Position numbers and translations under genes: made by a program. Under the pieces are notes generated by a model. The model did not search any database. It worked only from the letters and a program-made list of their open reading frames with translations, and was not told the origin of the DNA. A stretch of 64,000 nucleotides of DNA from Canna indica (lineage: Eukaryota; Streptophyta; Magnoliopsida; Zingiberales; Cannaceae): assembly GCA_034359265.1 (NCBI GenBank), contig CP136897.1:23678001-23742000 (forward strand), read 5' to 3'. This document shows, piece by piece, positions 35,080 through 47,755 of this stretch (positions within the stretch are counted from its first letter, which is position 1; each line of letters begins with the position of its first letter).

Positions 35080-36789
35080 AAAATAGTTTTATAACTCTAA
35101 ACAAATGATATAAAAGATCTACTAGGGGGTGAGCGTGTCCTGGTACCCCTGCATTTTTTATGATATCCGAACCATACCATGTTGGGACTTGAGGCTTGGA
35201 ATTACCTGAAACATGTGGAGTAGTACAAGTTCTGGATACCCTATTGGAACTTTCATTTAAGGTTCTAGTGGTACAAGTTTCAAATATCTTATTGGAATAT
35301 ATTCATTTACATATTTCAGGGTACAAGTTCCGAGTATTAGTTTCGATACCAGTTCTAGTTCTAGGTACCTAATGTGTTGGACCTGAAATTGAAATCGATT
35401 TTAATTAATTTCTTAATCTTTGTATCAGACCCTGCTTGAATTTAATTCGGATCAATCCAAAATTTACCCGAATGGGTAGGTTCCAATCAGTTTCGGGCCT
35501 ACCTAGTACCCATGCACATTGCTAAGATCTGTTATGATATTTAAAAATATTTTAGACAAAAATATTTTACTACTTTCAATTTAATTTTAATTATATAAAT
35601 TTTGGACAAAAATCACATTAAAGACTTTTGTCAAAATCTGTAATATTAAGTTTAAATTTAAAAAATAAAATATTTTGATTTAAAATATTTTTTATACAGT
35701 TTCACATCTTTTATATCATATAAATTATATTAAATTAATTTTTTTCACAATTATAAATTTATTATAAATTTTAGAAAAAAATCTCTATTTTTTGCTTAAA
35801 CTCTATAACAATAAATTTAAATTGAAAATAATAATTCATTTTAGTTTAAAATATTTTTTTAGACCTTAACCTTTTTTATATCATATAAGATATATTTTAT
35901 GGATTAAAATTGATTTTTTTACAATTACGAAGCTATTTTAGAATTTGAATGAAATTCTCTAATTTGTGAGAGACTTTTAAGCAACCCCATTTTGGATCCA
36001 AGAATTTTCATTAAAAATATTCTTGTTTAATTCAACCTCCTCAAGTCAATTGTTTTATTTTTTTTATAAAACAAAGAAGATATATTTTACATCTTGATAC
36101 TATAAAGTATAAATAAATTATATTCTAATCATAATAAAATAGCATATTATTAGTGCTATTTAATAGTATTAACCATTTACTTAATTATATTTTCTATAGT
36201 TACATTTAATTATACTAGATATATAAATATATAAATACTATTAAATATTTTCACATTATATAAAATAATTTACAATTTAATAGTATATTAATTATTTCCT
36301 AATAGTTAAATATACCTAAATTGTTTGAAACAGTATATAGTAATGAATAAATTAATAAATACTCTTTCAAACATAATAAAAATGTATAGTATTAATTATA
36401 TAATCATATATTTACATTTTTAATATTATTAATTATATAATTACAATTTAATATCATTAACTATATATAATTATATAGTTATTATTAGATATTTTGCATT
36501 ATCTAAAATACTTGACATTTTAATAGCTTATATTAATTATATAATTGTTTGTATATTATTTTTTCTGATTGCTTCTATTTTCAAAATAATTTTTTGTTTT
36601 TAATTTATTGAAATTAGAAGTGAAAATGAATTTATAATTTAATAATTTAACAAATTATGAGCCGGTGGATATCTGATATCTCATTTTTTTGAACACTTAT
36701 TAATTTCTTTTCCGATTTTTCAAACTATGCTTAGAGTTTCAAATGAACGAGCGCTTCGACAGTATTGCGAATCGAACGCAAGCAAATTT

Positions 36790-37605
36790 AAGGCATGTTT
36801 GGTTAGCGAAATCACATTTATTTTTATGGTTTCGATTTCAATGAAACCAAAATTGCTTACAAAAACGTATTTGGTTTTGCATTTTCAATGAAACTAAATC
36901 GAAATCAGAATGAAAACGAAACTAATTTTCTTAATAAAACTAAAAATATAATATATATGTTATTTTCTGTGATTTCGAAGCTGTCAATTTTAATATCAAA
37001 ATACAGTGACAAACTTATAATTATTAATATTTTATTTAAAAATAATAATTTACAAATAAATCAAACTATATCTAATTTGTAAAGATTAAAATATAAATCA
37101 TCCTTTTGAACTCAATCTAATATTTTAAATTGACAAATCAATTAAACCATTTATATCTAATTGACACAAACCTAATTTTTAAAATAATTCAATTTTATTA
37201 AAGATAATCTATTTATAATTTAATAAAAACTAATTTATATTAGTTATATGTAATCTAAATTATAATGTTGAATAGTAATTCTTCTTACTTTTATTAATAT
37301 GCGATTTTCTTCTACAATCGTATTAAGTTTATGAACTATTTTTATATGAATTAGTTTACTATTTAATCAAAATTAGATAACTACGTACTAAAACTATTCA
37401 ATGAAAATTAATATTATTTTTTATAATCAAATAAGTATTCTCTTGTTTGAAAACTAAATAAAACTAATGTTATTTTTATTAACCAAACGTGTTTTCAGAA
37501 AACTGAAAACTAGAGTCTAAAATCAGATTTTTGAAACCAAGTTTTTATTTTCATTGAAACCAAACTAGAAAATAATTTTCGTTAACCAAACATCACCTTA
37601 GGGTT
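36790..37605. mobile_element. TIR element (MITE-like), about 815 bp
   Basis: The left end GGCATGTTTGGTTAGCGAAA and the right end, read on the other strand, GGTGATGTTTGGTTAACGAA form imperfect terminal inverted repeats that extend into GGTTTC/GAAACC-rich sequence. There is no coding capacity. The flanks TAA and TTA could be remnants of a 3-bp TTA-type duplication (PIF/Harbinger style) but do not match exactly, so the superfamily is open. Confidence 0.6.
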
Positions 37606-38399
37606 TTGCATTGGCGATGATTTTTCATTTGCGCAATATCGAGTAAAATCCATTATTCTTTTTTCCTCTCTTCCTTATTCTCTTTTTTCTTTTGAATTTT
37701 TTACATCTTCTCTTGTCTTCTGTATATATTTTGTATCTAAATGGATTTTTTTAAAAAAAAAATTAATGAATATAATAAAATTATTATTTTTATATTAGTG
37801 GAACAACATATCAAATTATTTAAGGAAATTTATTTTCATGAAACTCTTGTACCCACTCAATTTAATTCATCCAAGTTGTGGGATTCATTTCATTCATTAA
37901 TTTCATTTCAAGAGTTTCGGTGAAACTCTTGTACATACTCAATTTGATTCAAGTTGTGAAATTTATTTCATTCACCAACTTAAATTTTTTATAATTTTTC
38001 TAGAAATTTTAAGATGATTTTTCATGATCAAACGAAGTTTTGATGAAACTCTTAAAAATTTTCAAGATTTTTGGTGAAATTCTTGTACATAGTCAATTTC
38101 ATTTGTTAAAGTTGTTGACTTCGTTTCATTCACTATTTTTTTAATGATTTTTTAAGATTGTGGAATGTATTTTGATGGTCAAATGATCACTTTCAATAAT
38201 TTCTTGAATTCAGTTATGAGAGTTTCGAATATCATATTTGATTTCGAGAAATTTCAAAAATTCATATTCGAAATTAGTGAAATTCCTAAAAAATTAATGA
38301 ACAAATGAATAAATGAATAAATATAAACAATGAATACGCAGGCATGGATTAACACATGCATCTAATTTTTTATATTTACAATTTATTTTTACTTATCTT

Positions 38400-38850
38400 T
38401 AGGGGGAAGTGCATATTTGGTCATATAAGTTTTTAATTTTTTGACTTTAATCCTATAAAATTTATTTTTGTATTTTTAGTCTTATAAGTTTGCTCCGTAG
38501 TACATATTTGATTTTATCTGTGACGGTCTGTTAACTTTCCGTCAATATGGACTAACGCCGTTCATACACATTGACAGATTTGATCTTATAAATTTTATTT
38601 CAAAATTTTCAGTCCTATATGTTTGTATTGTAGCACAGATTTGATCCTGTATATTTGCTCAGTGACACAAATTTGGTCCAATATATTTGTCGATCCGTCA
38701 TATAGATTTGGTCATATCCACGACGGTTAGTTAACTCCGTCAACAAGGACATAACATCGTTTATTTTTTCATAGACGGATGGTTGTAGATATGATCAAAT
38801 CTGTGTTACGATGCAAACATACAGGACTAAAAATTTCAAAATGAAATTTA
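38400..38850. repeat. Degenerate inverted-repeat element
   Basis: The left part (TCTTATAAGTTTGCTCCGTA, TTAACTTTCCGTCAA) and the right part pair imperfectly on opposite strands (TTAACTCCGTCAA; ACATACAGGACTAAAA). It resembles the arms of the foldback at 15286-16216 in layout (GTTAAC-CCGT core), but is more decayed. Confidence 0.5.
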
Positions 38851-38857
38851 TTTTATC

Positions 38858-39120
38858 GATACAAGTTATGAAAGTGATTTACCTATGAATAATAGATTTT
38901 TTGTGATTTTATTATGAATTTAGGATGGATTTCTCGAACTTGTTTAAAATTGATCGAATAAGTTGAAAATGGTGAAAAAAATTGATTTTCAACTCTAAAA
39001 AAATTATTTTGCTGATACAAATTATGGAAGTGATTTACCTATGAATAATAATTTTTTTGTGATTTTATTATAAATTTATGATGAATTTTTCGAATTTATT
39101 TAAAATTGGCCGAATCAGAT
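38858..39120. repeat. Two-copy tandem duplication, period about 156 bp
   Basis: GATACAAGTTATGAAAGTGA at 38858 recurs as GATACAAATTATGGAAGTGA at about 39014. Both are followed by TTTACCTATGAATAATA and TTTTGTGATTTTATTAT. Non-coding. Confidence 0.8.
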
Positions 39121-39383
39121 AAATTGGATATATGAATATTTACTTTCTATTTTAGATAAAAATAAATAAAAATTTTGCTTTCGAAAATAAATGCATTTCT
39201 TATTTCATTGCAGCAGAAATCGCTGATATTTTTTTACTTCACTGATAATAGATTGCCAGATAACCAAAGATAGATATTCTCACCTCCCTGCAAAGTGGGC
39301 CCCGTTTGATCAGCAAATAGCATGAGAGTATTTGTCGGCGTCTCTCCAGAGAGAGTGTGTGTGTCTGCGGAGAGAGAAGATAG

Positions 39384-42300
39384 ATGAATCGGCGGCGGCT
39401 CTACGCGCTCGTCGGCATCCTGCTCCTGGTCACCGTCGGCTACCTGAACTGGTCTTCCGGTGGTGGCGGCGGAATCCGGATCCCATGGCTACTTCCGCGA
39501 ATGGGGTTCGTCGGCCGGAACGGAACCCGGTTCGTGGACCTGGAGGACGGGTCGCCCGTCTACGTCAACGGGTGGAACTCCTACTGGCTGATGTCGTCCC
39601 TCTCCAGCGATGGGGTGGTGGAGATGCTCCGTCGAGGACGGGCGATGGGCATGTCCGTGTGTAGGACCTGGGCGTTCAGCGACGGCGGCCCCAATGCTCT
39701 CCAGATCTCCCCAAGCCGCTTCGACGAGCGGGTCTTCCAGGTTCCTTGATCTGGCATTCTGATACTTTATCTTCTTTGCTCTTCGAGGTTCACATGATGC
39801 AAAGTGAACGCAGAATGATCCAATTCAATCATTTTCATCGAATATGGCATTTTTAGATGGGGAAATAATCGAATGATTGCGGTGGATCAAAAGCGGTAAT
39901 TAGATTAAGCAAATAAAACCCTAGTGATGAACCAAAATAACCATATAAATTGGAGTGTAAAAAATTGGACTTATCACATTGGGAAAAATGCTTCATTTTG
40001 TTGCTTTGTGAATCCTTAATTAGCTACACGTTCTCTAATGAGCAGGAAAAATAATTTCTAGGAATTTGTTAGTGGTGGTTTATTTTTATTTTTTTTAATC
40101 CAAGCGGTGGTTTATTTTTAGTGGGTTAAATTAAACTATAATGTACATTGAGTCACCAAGTTAAACAAACCAGATTTTGTATGAGAAAGACTACAGTATA
40201 TTAAGAAATGCTTATCTGATATGCAACTATCCTAACTATTTAATGTAGGCAAGTGATGCTTATGAAACATATTTCCTTTGATTGGCAGAAGTAAAATTAT
40301 TTGGAATGAGTTTTGCAGACTTTAATCAATTGTATACTATTATTTACTTATATGATAAGAATGATATTGGCTTGCGTCACTTTGGTCTACCATAAAAAGG
40401 AGATCATGTTTACCACTGATTCCAATAGTGTCTCAAACTCTCAGGCACTGGACTTTGTCATATACCAAGCAAGGAGACATCAGATAAGGTTAATTCTTTG
40501 TCTTACAAATAATCTCAAAGCATTTGGAGGAAAAGCTCAGTATATCAAGTGGGCTCAGGCTGCTGGGGTCAATGTGTCAGATTCCACAGATTCATTCTTT
40601 TCACATCCTATCATCAAGGGATACTATAAAGATTATGTCAAGGTATCCTGGTAAATATGTGGTCATCAATATATGCATAGCATGTGTTTGTAGTTTATGT
40701 TTTTGAAATAGATCCAATCAACAAAATTTTACTAAGTGAAATTTTTCTTATGCACTCAAAGTGTATTGAAAGGTTTTTCAAAGGCGTGAAACTCATGTTT
40801 TGATTAATTTGATGATAGATTATAGTGGGACATAATGAATTACTCTATATTTATCCTCGTGTAGTTTAAGTTTTTCAAAGGCATGTGATTACCTTGATGG
40901 TTTTATTTTAACTACAACATGACTCTGACCTGCAAGTGTCAGTTTTTATTTTGGGAAAGCAAGAATTGTGATTGGGAACTCTGTATGCATATAAATTGTC
41001 TAATTAAAAATGAGGTATAGTTGAATATGGTGACATGAGCTGTGCTTGTGTAATTTGTCTCCTCTTCCCTTTTGACATTTGTCATCTAAATTGTTCAGCA
41101 AATGAGCAAATTCATCTATTTTCAACTAGTTTAAGTCAAACTGAGTGAAGTTAGGTGTATCGTCATATATTCTAGTCATTTTTAATTATGTTTAATCTTA
41201 CCCACTGTTTATGCTCTGGTTTTTCCAGTTCAGAGTTAATTTCATTTTGTTGTGAACTTCACCCAAATTATAACGAATGATGGATATGGTTGTCTATGTT
41301 AGCAACAATATAGATAAATGATCCATCTAACCTCTGCTCCTACTTGTAAAGGCAATCATACTAAGGAAAAACTCATGTACTGGAGTTCGATATTCTGATG
41401 AACCTGCCATATTTGCTTGGGAGCTTATAAATGAGCCTCGATGTGAATCCAACTCATCTGCTCCCCTTCTTCAGGTAATAAAACAAAACTTGTGACACTT
41501 ATTTACTTAACATGAGCATATCCAATTTCCAGAGAGCTAGGACCACTAAGGCTCGATAAATGCTTACTTTTTATGACAAAATGATGAGTGACAGGATTGG
41601 ATTGCTGAAATGGCATCGTATATTAAGAGTTTGGATAAGAAACATCTTGTCACAGTAGGCCTTGAAGGGTTCTATGGATCTGGAAGAAAAGAACGATTAG
41701 GGGTAAATCCAGGGACATGGGCAGCTTCACTTGGTTCTGACTTTATCCAGAACTCAGCAAATGAGAACATAGATTTTGCTTCAGTACATGCGTATCCAGA
41801 TAGCTGGTTTGTCAACTTCTTGGGTCAGTTGGCTATATGATTCTTAATATTTTTGCACATTAGCATTGAGGAGACTGTCACTTTCTTCTTGTAGGATTCC
41901 AAAGGCAAGTCTGGAAGAGAAAGTCAAGTATCTCTCAACTTGGGTTGATGCTCATATCAATGATAGTGAGAATGTGATAAAGAAACCAGTCCTCTTCTCG
42001 GAGGTTGGTTCCCGGTTGCATGCAACGAAAAATGGGACATACGAGAGAGATATGTTACTGAAGATAGTTTATGACAAAGTGTACGAGTCAGCTAAGAAGC
42101 AGCGAGCAGGAGCCGGTGCTCTGATTTGGCAATTGATGGTTGAAGGATTGCAGAGATATAATGATGAGTTTTCACTAGTCGCGAGGGAGCACCCATCCAC
42201 ATATAATCTGATACTGCAACAATCTCGCCGATTACAGAACTTGGTTGGGACAAAGGATAGTACAAGAAGTAGAGAAGATAAGCAGAATCTGCCACCCTAA
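39384..42300 (+). CDS. MAN: Mannan endo-1,4-beta-mannosidase (GH5)
   Basis: Hydrolyses beta-1,4 bonds in mannan, glucomannan and galactomannan of the cell wall (EC 3.2.1.78). Exons 39384-39740, 40445-40642, 41352-41474, 41595-41806 and 41895-42300 sum to 1296 nt: 431 aa plus stop. All junctions are GT-AG and keep frame. Residues about 4-21 ([18 protein letters not shown]) form a signal peptide or signal anchor that routes it to the secretory pathway. The (beta/alpha)8 domain shows the family landmarks [37 protein letters not shown], the acid/base Glu in WELINEPRC (about E212), VHAYPDSW and the nucleophile Glu in VLFSEVGS (about E333). Length is normal for plant MANs. Exon 1 is GC-rich, the rest AT-rich, as often in monocots. 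The paralogue number cannot be set without comparison. Confidence 0.95.
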
Positions 42301-44162
42301 GAACTATTCATTGTAATGGATACTTGGATAGGTAACAAATTTCTGTCAAATATGAAGTGATTTATTTGGGGATATGGGCAAGCAACCATAGGGATATGGG
42401 GTCACCATCCCACATAAAGATTACTATCAAATTCAGATTTGTTGAGTATGTGCTACCTCAAACACATTGGAAAGGAAGATCTACAGACTGTCAGATAGGA
42501 CACAAAGGTTTTGTATAAAATTAATTATTTGTTCCACATTGAAAAACACATTAGAAATAGTAAGTTCAATGATTCAAGGTCATGTGTAATTGTTCCTTTG
42601 AAAAATATTATTTGAAATTGCTTGCCAAAAGTAAAAAGTTGCTTCCTTATTTATGTCAAAGAAAGTAGACAGTCATATATCTCTTGCCTATTTACATGTG
42701 AATAATGTCTGAACTATTGGATTAGTTAGAAGGGACAGCCATTCTTAGCTTAGTGCTAATGCCAATGCATACTTTTAGTTTTTTGTTTCTTTTCTCTCTA
42801 TTGCTAAAACAACTGTTCTATGAGTTTCATCAATAAGACTAAATTGTTTTAGATCTCAATCAAGCACCAATTTTGGTCAGCAGTTGACTGGTACAATATT
42901 GCTATTTACTGACTTACTTTACTGACATAGCAGCACATAATACCAGTCGGTACAGAAGGAGACATGGATGGTGTGGCGATGGGTGAGGTTTGCGAACGAG
43001 CGAGAGAAAGAGAGAGGAAAGGGAGACGAGAAAGGATGCATAAACTCTGAAGGTAACTTAATGGAAACCATTACAAAGAAAAGAAACCTCTAATTAGATT
43101 ATGAGCTACTGACTGTGTGACACAGAACCAAACCAAGAGGAGAACAAAACTTTAAGGAAAATTTATTAATTCATGAACTATCCCCCTCGAACTTTAGGGC
43201 TATATATTTTAGTTGGGATGGCCAACTAAGGAATTTATGTCATAAATCTAGGGGTGCAAGTGAGCTGAGCTACTTGGGGTCGACTCGATGAAAACTTGAA
43301 CTCAACTCGATCTTATCGAGCTCAAGCCTAGCTCGAGCCAAGCTTTACATATGAGCGAGCCGAGCTCGAGCTAACCAATACTTGGCTCGAGCGGCTCGCG
43401 AGCCTAATCGAGCTTATATATAATTATATAAATATTAATATTTCATATGGTCGGGCATAAGCTCGAGTAAAGACGAGCTTAATCGAGCTTGTACGAGCTC
43501 AGTCAAGCTCGAGAAAAATAAACGAGCCTAAACGAGTCGAGCTCGAGTTGCTCAAGTATAACTTGAGCTAACTCGAGCCGAGCTCGAGCCTAGAGATTGA
43601 AGCTCGACCGAGCTCGAGCTCGACATTTCTTAAACGAACCGAGCTCGAGCACAGGCAAGCGCGGCTCAGCTCAGCTCGATTACACCCCTACATAAATCTA
43701 CGCATGAAATTAGGAAATAATTAGAAAAAAGAAATTATCTAAAGTTAAACTTTGAATAAAGACATAAAATAAGCAACAAAATGATATCAAAATTGGCCTA
43801 ACAATTAGACCCTAAATTTAAGGATCTTGACTGCATTACTATGCCTGTGATAAGCATTCTATTAACTTCAAGAGAAGAACCAAAGCTGCCAGAACATTTA
43901 TAGTGACTCATTTTTGTATCTGCATGATGTAATAAAAAGGATTTCTAAGCATCTTTAAGCATAGGTAATGTAAAATTTGTTGACGAGGAGATGCAGAATA
44001 GAGATGATTACTAGTTTGAGCAGACTTCAATAAACACATAGATCATATTTGTCCATATATACATTTAGTTTCAGACTCCAAATAGTTCAGCTATTATTCC
44101 ATGTTCTTCTTGGTTCTAGTAAAGAACCAATTTCAAGTAAGGATATAAAATCAATGAGGGTT
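42301..44162. other. Intergenic region between mannanase and AGT1
   Basis: Mannanase 3' UTR, then AT-rich sequence without a gene, a hAT-type MITE (43249-43690) and the 3' flank of the aminotransferase gene. Nothing else is recognised. Confidence 0.6.
43249..43690. mobile_element. hAT-type MITE, 442 bp
   Basis: Ends TAGGGGTGCAA and TTACACCCCTA form short TIRs typical of hAT elements. A perfect 8-bp duplication CATAAATC flanks it (43241-43248 and 43691-43698). The interior is packed with degenerate GAGCTCGAGC/CGAGCTTA motifs on both strands, which can pair with each other. Non-coding. Confidence 0.95.
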
Positions 44163-46651
44163 TTATATCCTTGAAGGGATCATAGGGGTGCTGTTCTGAA
44201 GGTAAGCAGCTGCTGCAGCCACTCCACTACCTAGCTTCACTGGATATCCTACATCCCTAAGTACCATTTCAACACCACTGAGACAACCCAGCAATTGAAG
44301 CTGCAAAAATGAAAGAAAGGATGGTTAGAAGATGCAATATAAGTTTGCAGCATAACCTACTTTTATGGCACAATATTCTTATATGGAATTGTTCTATACT
44401 TTTGAGTAATGGTTTATCTAATCTGAACATTTCATAATTTTAGGACATGTTTGTAAGAATTTCTTATTTAGTAATATAGATCTAGTACCTCAAATAAATG
44501 ATAGGAAAACAAAACAAATATCTTTCCCCTAAATAAGTTTATGGAGCTGTTCTACTTATGAATATGGAGGACTAAGCTTTCTATTACTATAGTAAAATGC
44601 ATCACAATCCTACATATAACCCCAGATTAAATCTACAGTACTATTTTAATTTTAGTTTAAAACCATCCTCAAGTCAGTGGCGGAAGAAAACAAACCAAAT
44701 GCATTAACTCAACTCTTTTTTTTTTCTTGAGCGAGGGAAAGGGACTCAAACTTTTCATCAGATATAAAAGTAACTCAAACTCTTGTATATTTTGCTTAAA
44801 AAGAAAGAGGAACATAGAAAGCAATATACCTCATTGAGGTTGCCTAAATGCCCTATCCTGAAGACCTTCCCTGCCACTTTATTAAGGCCCAACCCTAAGC
44901 TTAAATTGTATCTTGTCCATGCTCTCTTCACAATATCAGCACTGTTGATGTAAGATGGAACTACCACAGCAGTGACAGTATCACTGAAACATTCCTCCTT
45001 CTGCGTGCAGTTCTTCAAACCCCATGCCTCAACAGCAAGCCTGCATGTTCAAAAATATAAGATTGTGTAAAAGTTGCTGAATTAAACTAGTGTTGCTTTT
45101 CAAATGTTCTCTAACTAATAAAGAAGATAGAAGAAAAATAAGAAAGCATATATATATGGTTTAAAATCTTCTATCAGTACCAATCTCGGTCTAAGGCTGG
45201 TACCAATACCGAACCGTACTCACTCGAGACGGGCCGGTACCGACCTTTCTCGAGATTTTTATTCATTTTGTTTTTATTTTTTTCGAATTTAATCTCCAAA
45301 TTATAATTTTAAGCTTGAAAAAAATGGTTTTAAGCTCCAAAACACACATAATCTACTAAAAGTCTCAAAATTTGTATAGATAGGTCAGTACCGAGCAGTT
45401 CTATATCGGTTTTTAAAAGAAACAATAAATACCGATCGTACCGGGAAGTACAGTACGATATTTAGAACCATGTATGTACATCATTTCTTTTTAACCTGGT
45501 AATTACATACAGACATGTATTCAAATCCATGGTTGGCAATGCAAATTTAAGAAAGAAAGAAAGCATGTTTTCTACCTTGTTGCTTTACCAAGACGGTTGT
45601 GCCTTGCAATCACATTGTCAAGACCCTCCTCAAATATAAGATCCAAGGCAGCTCGAAGCCCATACAGCAATTGGATGGAGGGTGTGTAGGGCCAATAAGT
45701 TCCCATTTTGTAGAACTTCAAGTAGTCATTCCAGTCAAAGAATACCCTTACTGATTTAGCTAATTTTGAAGCTTCAAGAGCTTTCGGACTGGCACAGACA
45801 ATGCCCATCCCAGTAGGCATTGAAAGAGCTTTCTGCGACCCCGTCAAAGCAACATCAACTCCCCATTCATCCATGCGGAAGTCGAGAGCACATATCGAGG
45901 AAACTCCGTCGACGAGTAGCAATGCTGGATGCCCATACTCATCTGCAAATCCAGAGTTGTAGCATTACATACATGCCAAAACATAGAATTCAGCATTTGG
46001 TGAATTAACTTGATGAACAAATTCTTTCGCATACCGAGCAATTTCCTCACAGCTGCCAGATTATTGGTGACACCGGTTGCCGTTTCATTGTGAACAATAC
46101 AAACAGCTTTGATGGTGTGAGACCAGTCAGATTGTAGCTTAGATGCCAATATCTCAAGATTGGCACCTTGTCCCCAATCACTTTCTATGACATCGACATT
46201 GAAGTTGAGGCGCTGTTGCTGGTCAATCCAAAGCAGACTAAATTGTCCAATGAGAAAAGACACAATCCGATCACCGGGTGATAATGTATTTGTAAGTGCA
46301 CTTTCCCAGGCCCCAGTACCTAAAACATATAATCTAGACTAGTGAATCTAATTTACTTTAGAACAATTAAAAGCATAAATTAAGTTAAGGAATCACACAA
46401 AGCATTTCTGTCCTACTTCTACATTCGACTGAAATGAAATCTATACCCGTTGTAGGGATTATGAATGGTGTTCCACTAGTTGTCTTGAAGATCTTCTTGA
46501 CATCCTCAAGAAGAGTCTTTGTCAATGCAGGCACTGCCGGTGAGCGATAGTCCTCGTTGTTCCTGTTCATTGCGCGTATGACTGGCTCAGGAATGTTGAC
46601 CGGCCCTGGAACAAACAGATGGTTCTTCCCGGGTCCATAGACGAAGTCCAT
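44163..46651 (-). CDS. AGT1: Serine-glyoxylate aminotransferase, peroxisomal
   Basis: A PLP enzyme of photorespiration: transfers the amino group of serine (also alanine) to glyoxylate, giving hydroxypyruvate and glycine (EC 2.6.1.45) in leaf peroxisomes. Exons in transcript order: 46651-46447, 46319-46035, 45942-45576, 45040-44830, 44300-44163, total 1206 nt, 401 aa plus stop, the usual plant length. All introns are GT-AG with matching phases. Landmarks: start MDFVYGPGKNHLFVPGPVNI, IPTTGTGAWESALTNTLSPG across the first junction, VDGVSSICALDFRMDEWGVD, PLP lysine in TGSQKALSMPTG (K201), YWPYTPSIQLLYGLRAAL, FRIGHLGNLNE, and C-terminal SRI, a type 1 peroxisomal targeting signal. Intron 3 (45041-45575) contains a MITE. 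The frame is intact. An atpF relic lies upstream. Confidence 0.97.
45159..45469. mobile_element. TIR MITE in AGT1 intron 3, about 311 bp
   Basis: Left GGTTTAAAATCTTCTATCAG and, on the other strand, right GGTTCTAAATATCGTACTGT form imperfect TIRs that continue as GTACC/GGTAC-rich arms (ACCAATCTCGGT, TACCGATCGTACCG). Non-coding. No clear target duplication in the AT-rich flanks, so the superfamily is unassigned. Confidence 0.7.
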
Positions 46652-46909
46652 TTTCTTTTTGGCAAATCTTTAAAGACTAAACTAAGTGGTCAACTAGCTC
46701 AACTATGCTGACCTGGTAAAAAAAAAGAGCACAAGAAGGATGTTTAGTTCTGTCTCAGTTATTACCCTTTATTTCAGTTAATGCAGTGCCCTTTTAATTA
46801 GTGGTGTAAGGAAAAGAACATGAATATCCATAGAAGATTAAAGGACAAGGATCTTTAAAGGATAAGTATTGAGGATATATTTCACTCATGTTTTTCTTCC
46901 ACAAAGAGA

Positions 46910-47225
46910 AAGGATAAGGCTTCAAGTAAATGGAACAAGTCATAAAGGGGAAATGATGATATGTATGTACTTATCAGCTATAACAGTCAAGCTGACAAAT
47001 CAAGGAAAAAATGTATATGCCACCGGTGATAGTTTGAAACCATTAGAAAATTACAAAAATGAAACTTTGCATCTTGAACAGCAATTAAAGTTTAAAGTTT
47101 TTCAACAAGCCTTACAAGGAGCTCTAGGAACTCTGAATAGTTGCTTGAATAGCAACAAGTTATATTTTCGTACAATCCATGCTAATATTGGCATTCTCGA
47201 GACCATGCAAGAAATAACTGATTAG
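46910..47225 (+). pseudogene. atpF: Plastid atpF 3' fragment in the nucleus (NUPT)
   Basis: The frame ending at 47225 reads [14 protein letters not shown], then [18 protein letters not shown] and ends in MQEITD, which match the C-terminal part of the chloroplast ATP synthase CF0 subunit I (b subunit) as I recall it ([17 protein letters not shown]...MKEITD). The residues before this (VNGTS) also fit, with altered sequence between. Only the end of exon 2 is present and several residues differ, so this is an old, non-functional transfer. It lies between AGT1 and its upstream neighbour. Plastid origin is firm on the protein phrase; exact ends are uncertain. Confidence 0.8.
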
Positions 47226-47730
47226 CCTTTCTTTTTTTAGTTTATAGTTTAGGAAATCTTAAAGATTTATGTTATTCTAATAAGCTTTAATTTCAAATAC
47301 AAAAAAAAAATCTCCTCAATCAATTCAAGAACTCTAAACCCCATGATTACAGTTGTGCTAACCAATCTCAAATAAAAGTTCACCCACATAAATTTAGGTG
47401 GGATAAGTAAGAAAGGCCTAACCCGGGTTTGCAACACTTGCATGTGATGGAGTTAATTGAGTCTTCACAGGATTACTCTTATATTAAATTTCTTCACTTG
47501 CATCCATGTTCCAAGAAATAGCACAAACTAGTTAACTCCGACATCTAATCTAATGAGCGCCTTCCAATTAGCCAAAGACAAAATGTAATCCCACTAAAGA
47601 ATCCAGTTTACTTATTCTTTGCACTCACAAACAATTACCAAGATGCGAGAAAGACTAACCGTTGAAAGAGCCTTGATGCAGTAAAAAATTACCGAGTTCT
47701 AACTAGACTTCATAGTAATCAGATATATTT

Positions 47731-47755
47731 GTGTGTGTGTGTGTGTGTGTGTGTG
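47731..47755. repeat. (GT)n microsatellite
   Basis: About 12 uninterrupted GT dinucleotides. A shorter GA run lies at 47837-47848. Confidence 0.9.

Larger units (their letters stand above)
35089..39383. other. AT-rich intergenic region with repeat relics
   Basis: No gene is supported over 4.3 kb. From 35520 to 35990 the sequence resembles the inside of the AT-rich TIR element at 53235-58205. A TIR element lies near 36790-37605, degenerate direct repeats of GAAACTCTTGTACATACTCA occur at about 37838-38110, an inverted-repeat relic at 38400-38850 and a tandem duplication at 38858-39120. The mannanase promoter should lie in the last 150 bp. Confidence 0.55.

Noticed and set aside
46869..47225. 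A real nuclear gene encoding an ATP synthase subunit
   Set aside because: Only the plastid atpF C-terminal part is recognisable and it is diverged, without transit peptide; a NUPT relic is simpler.
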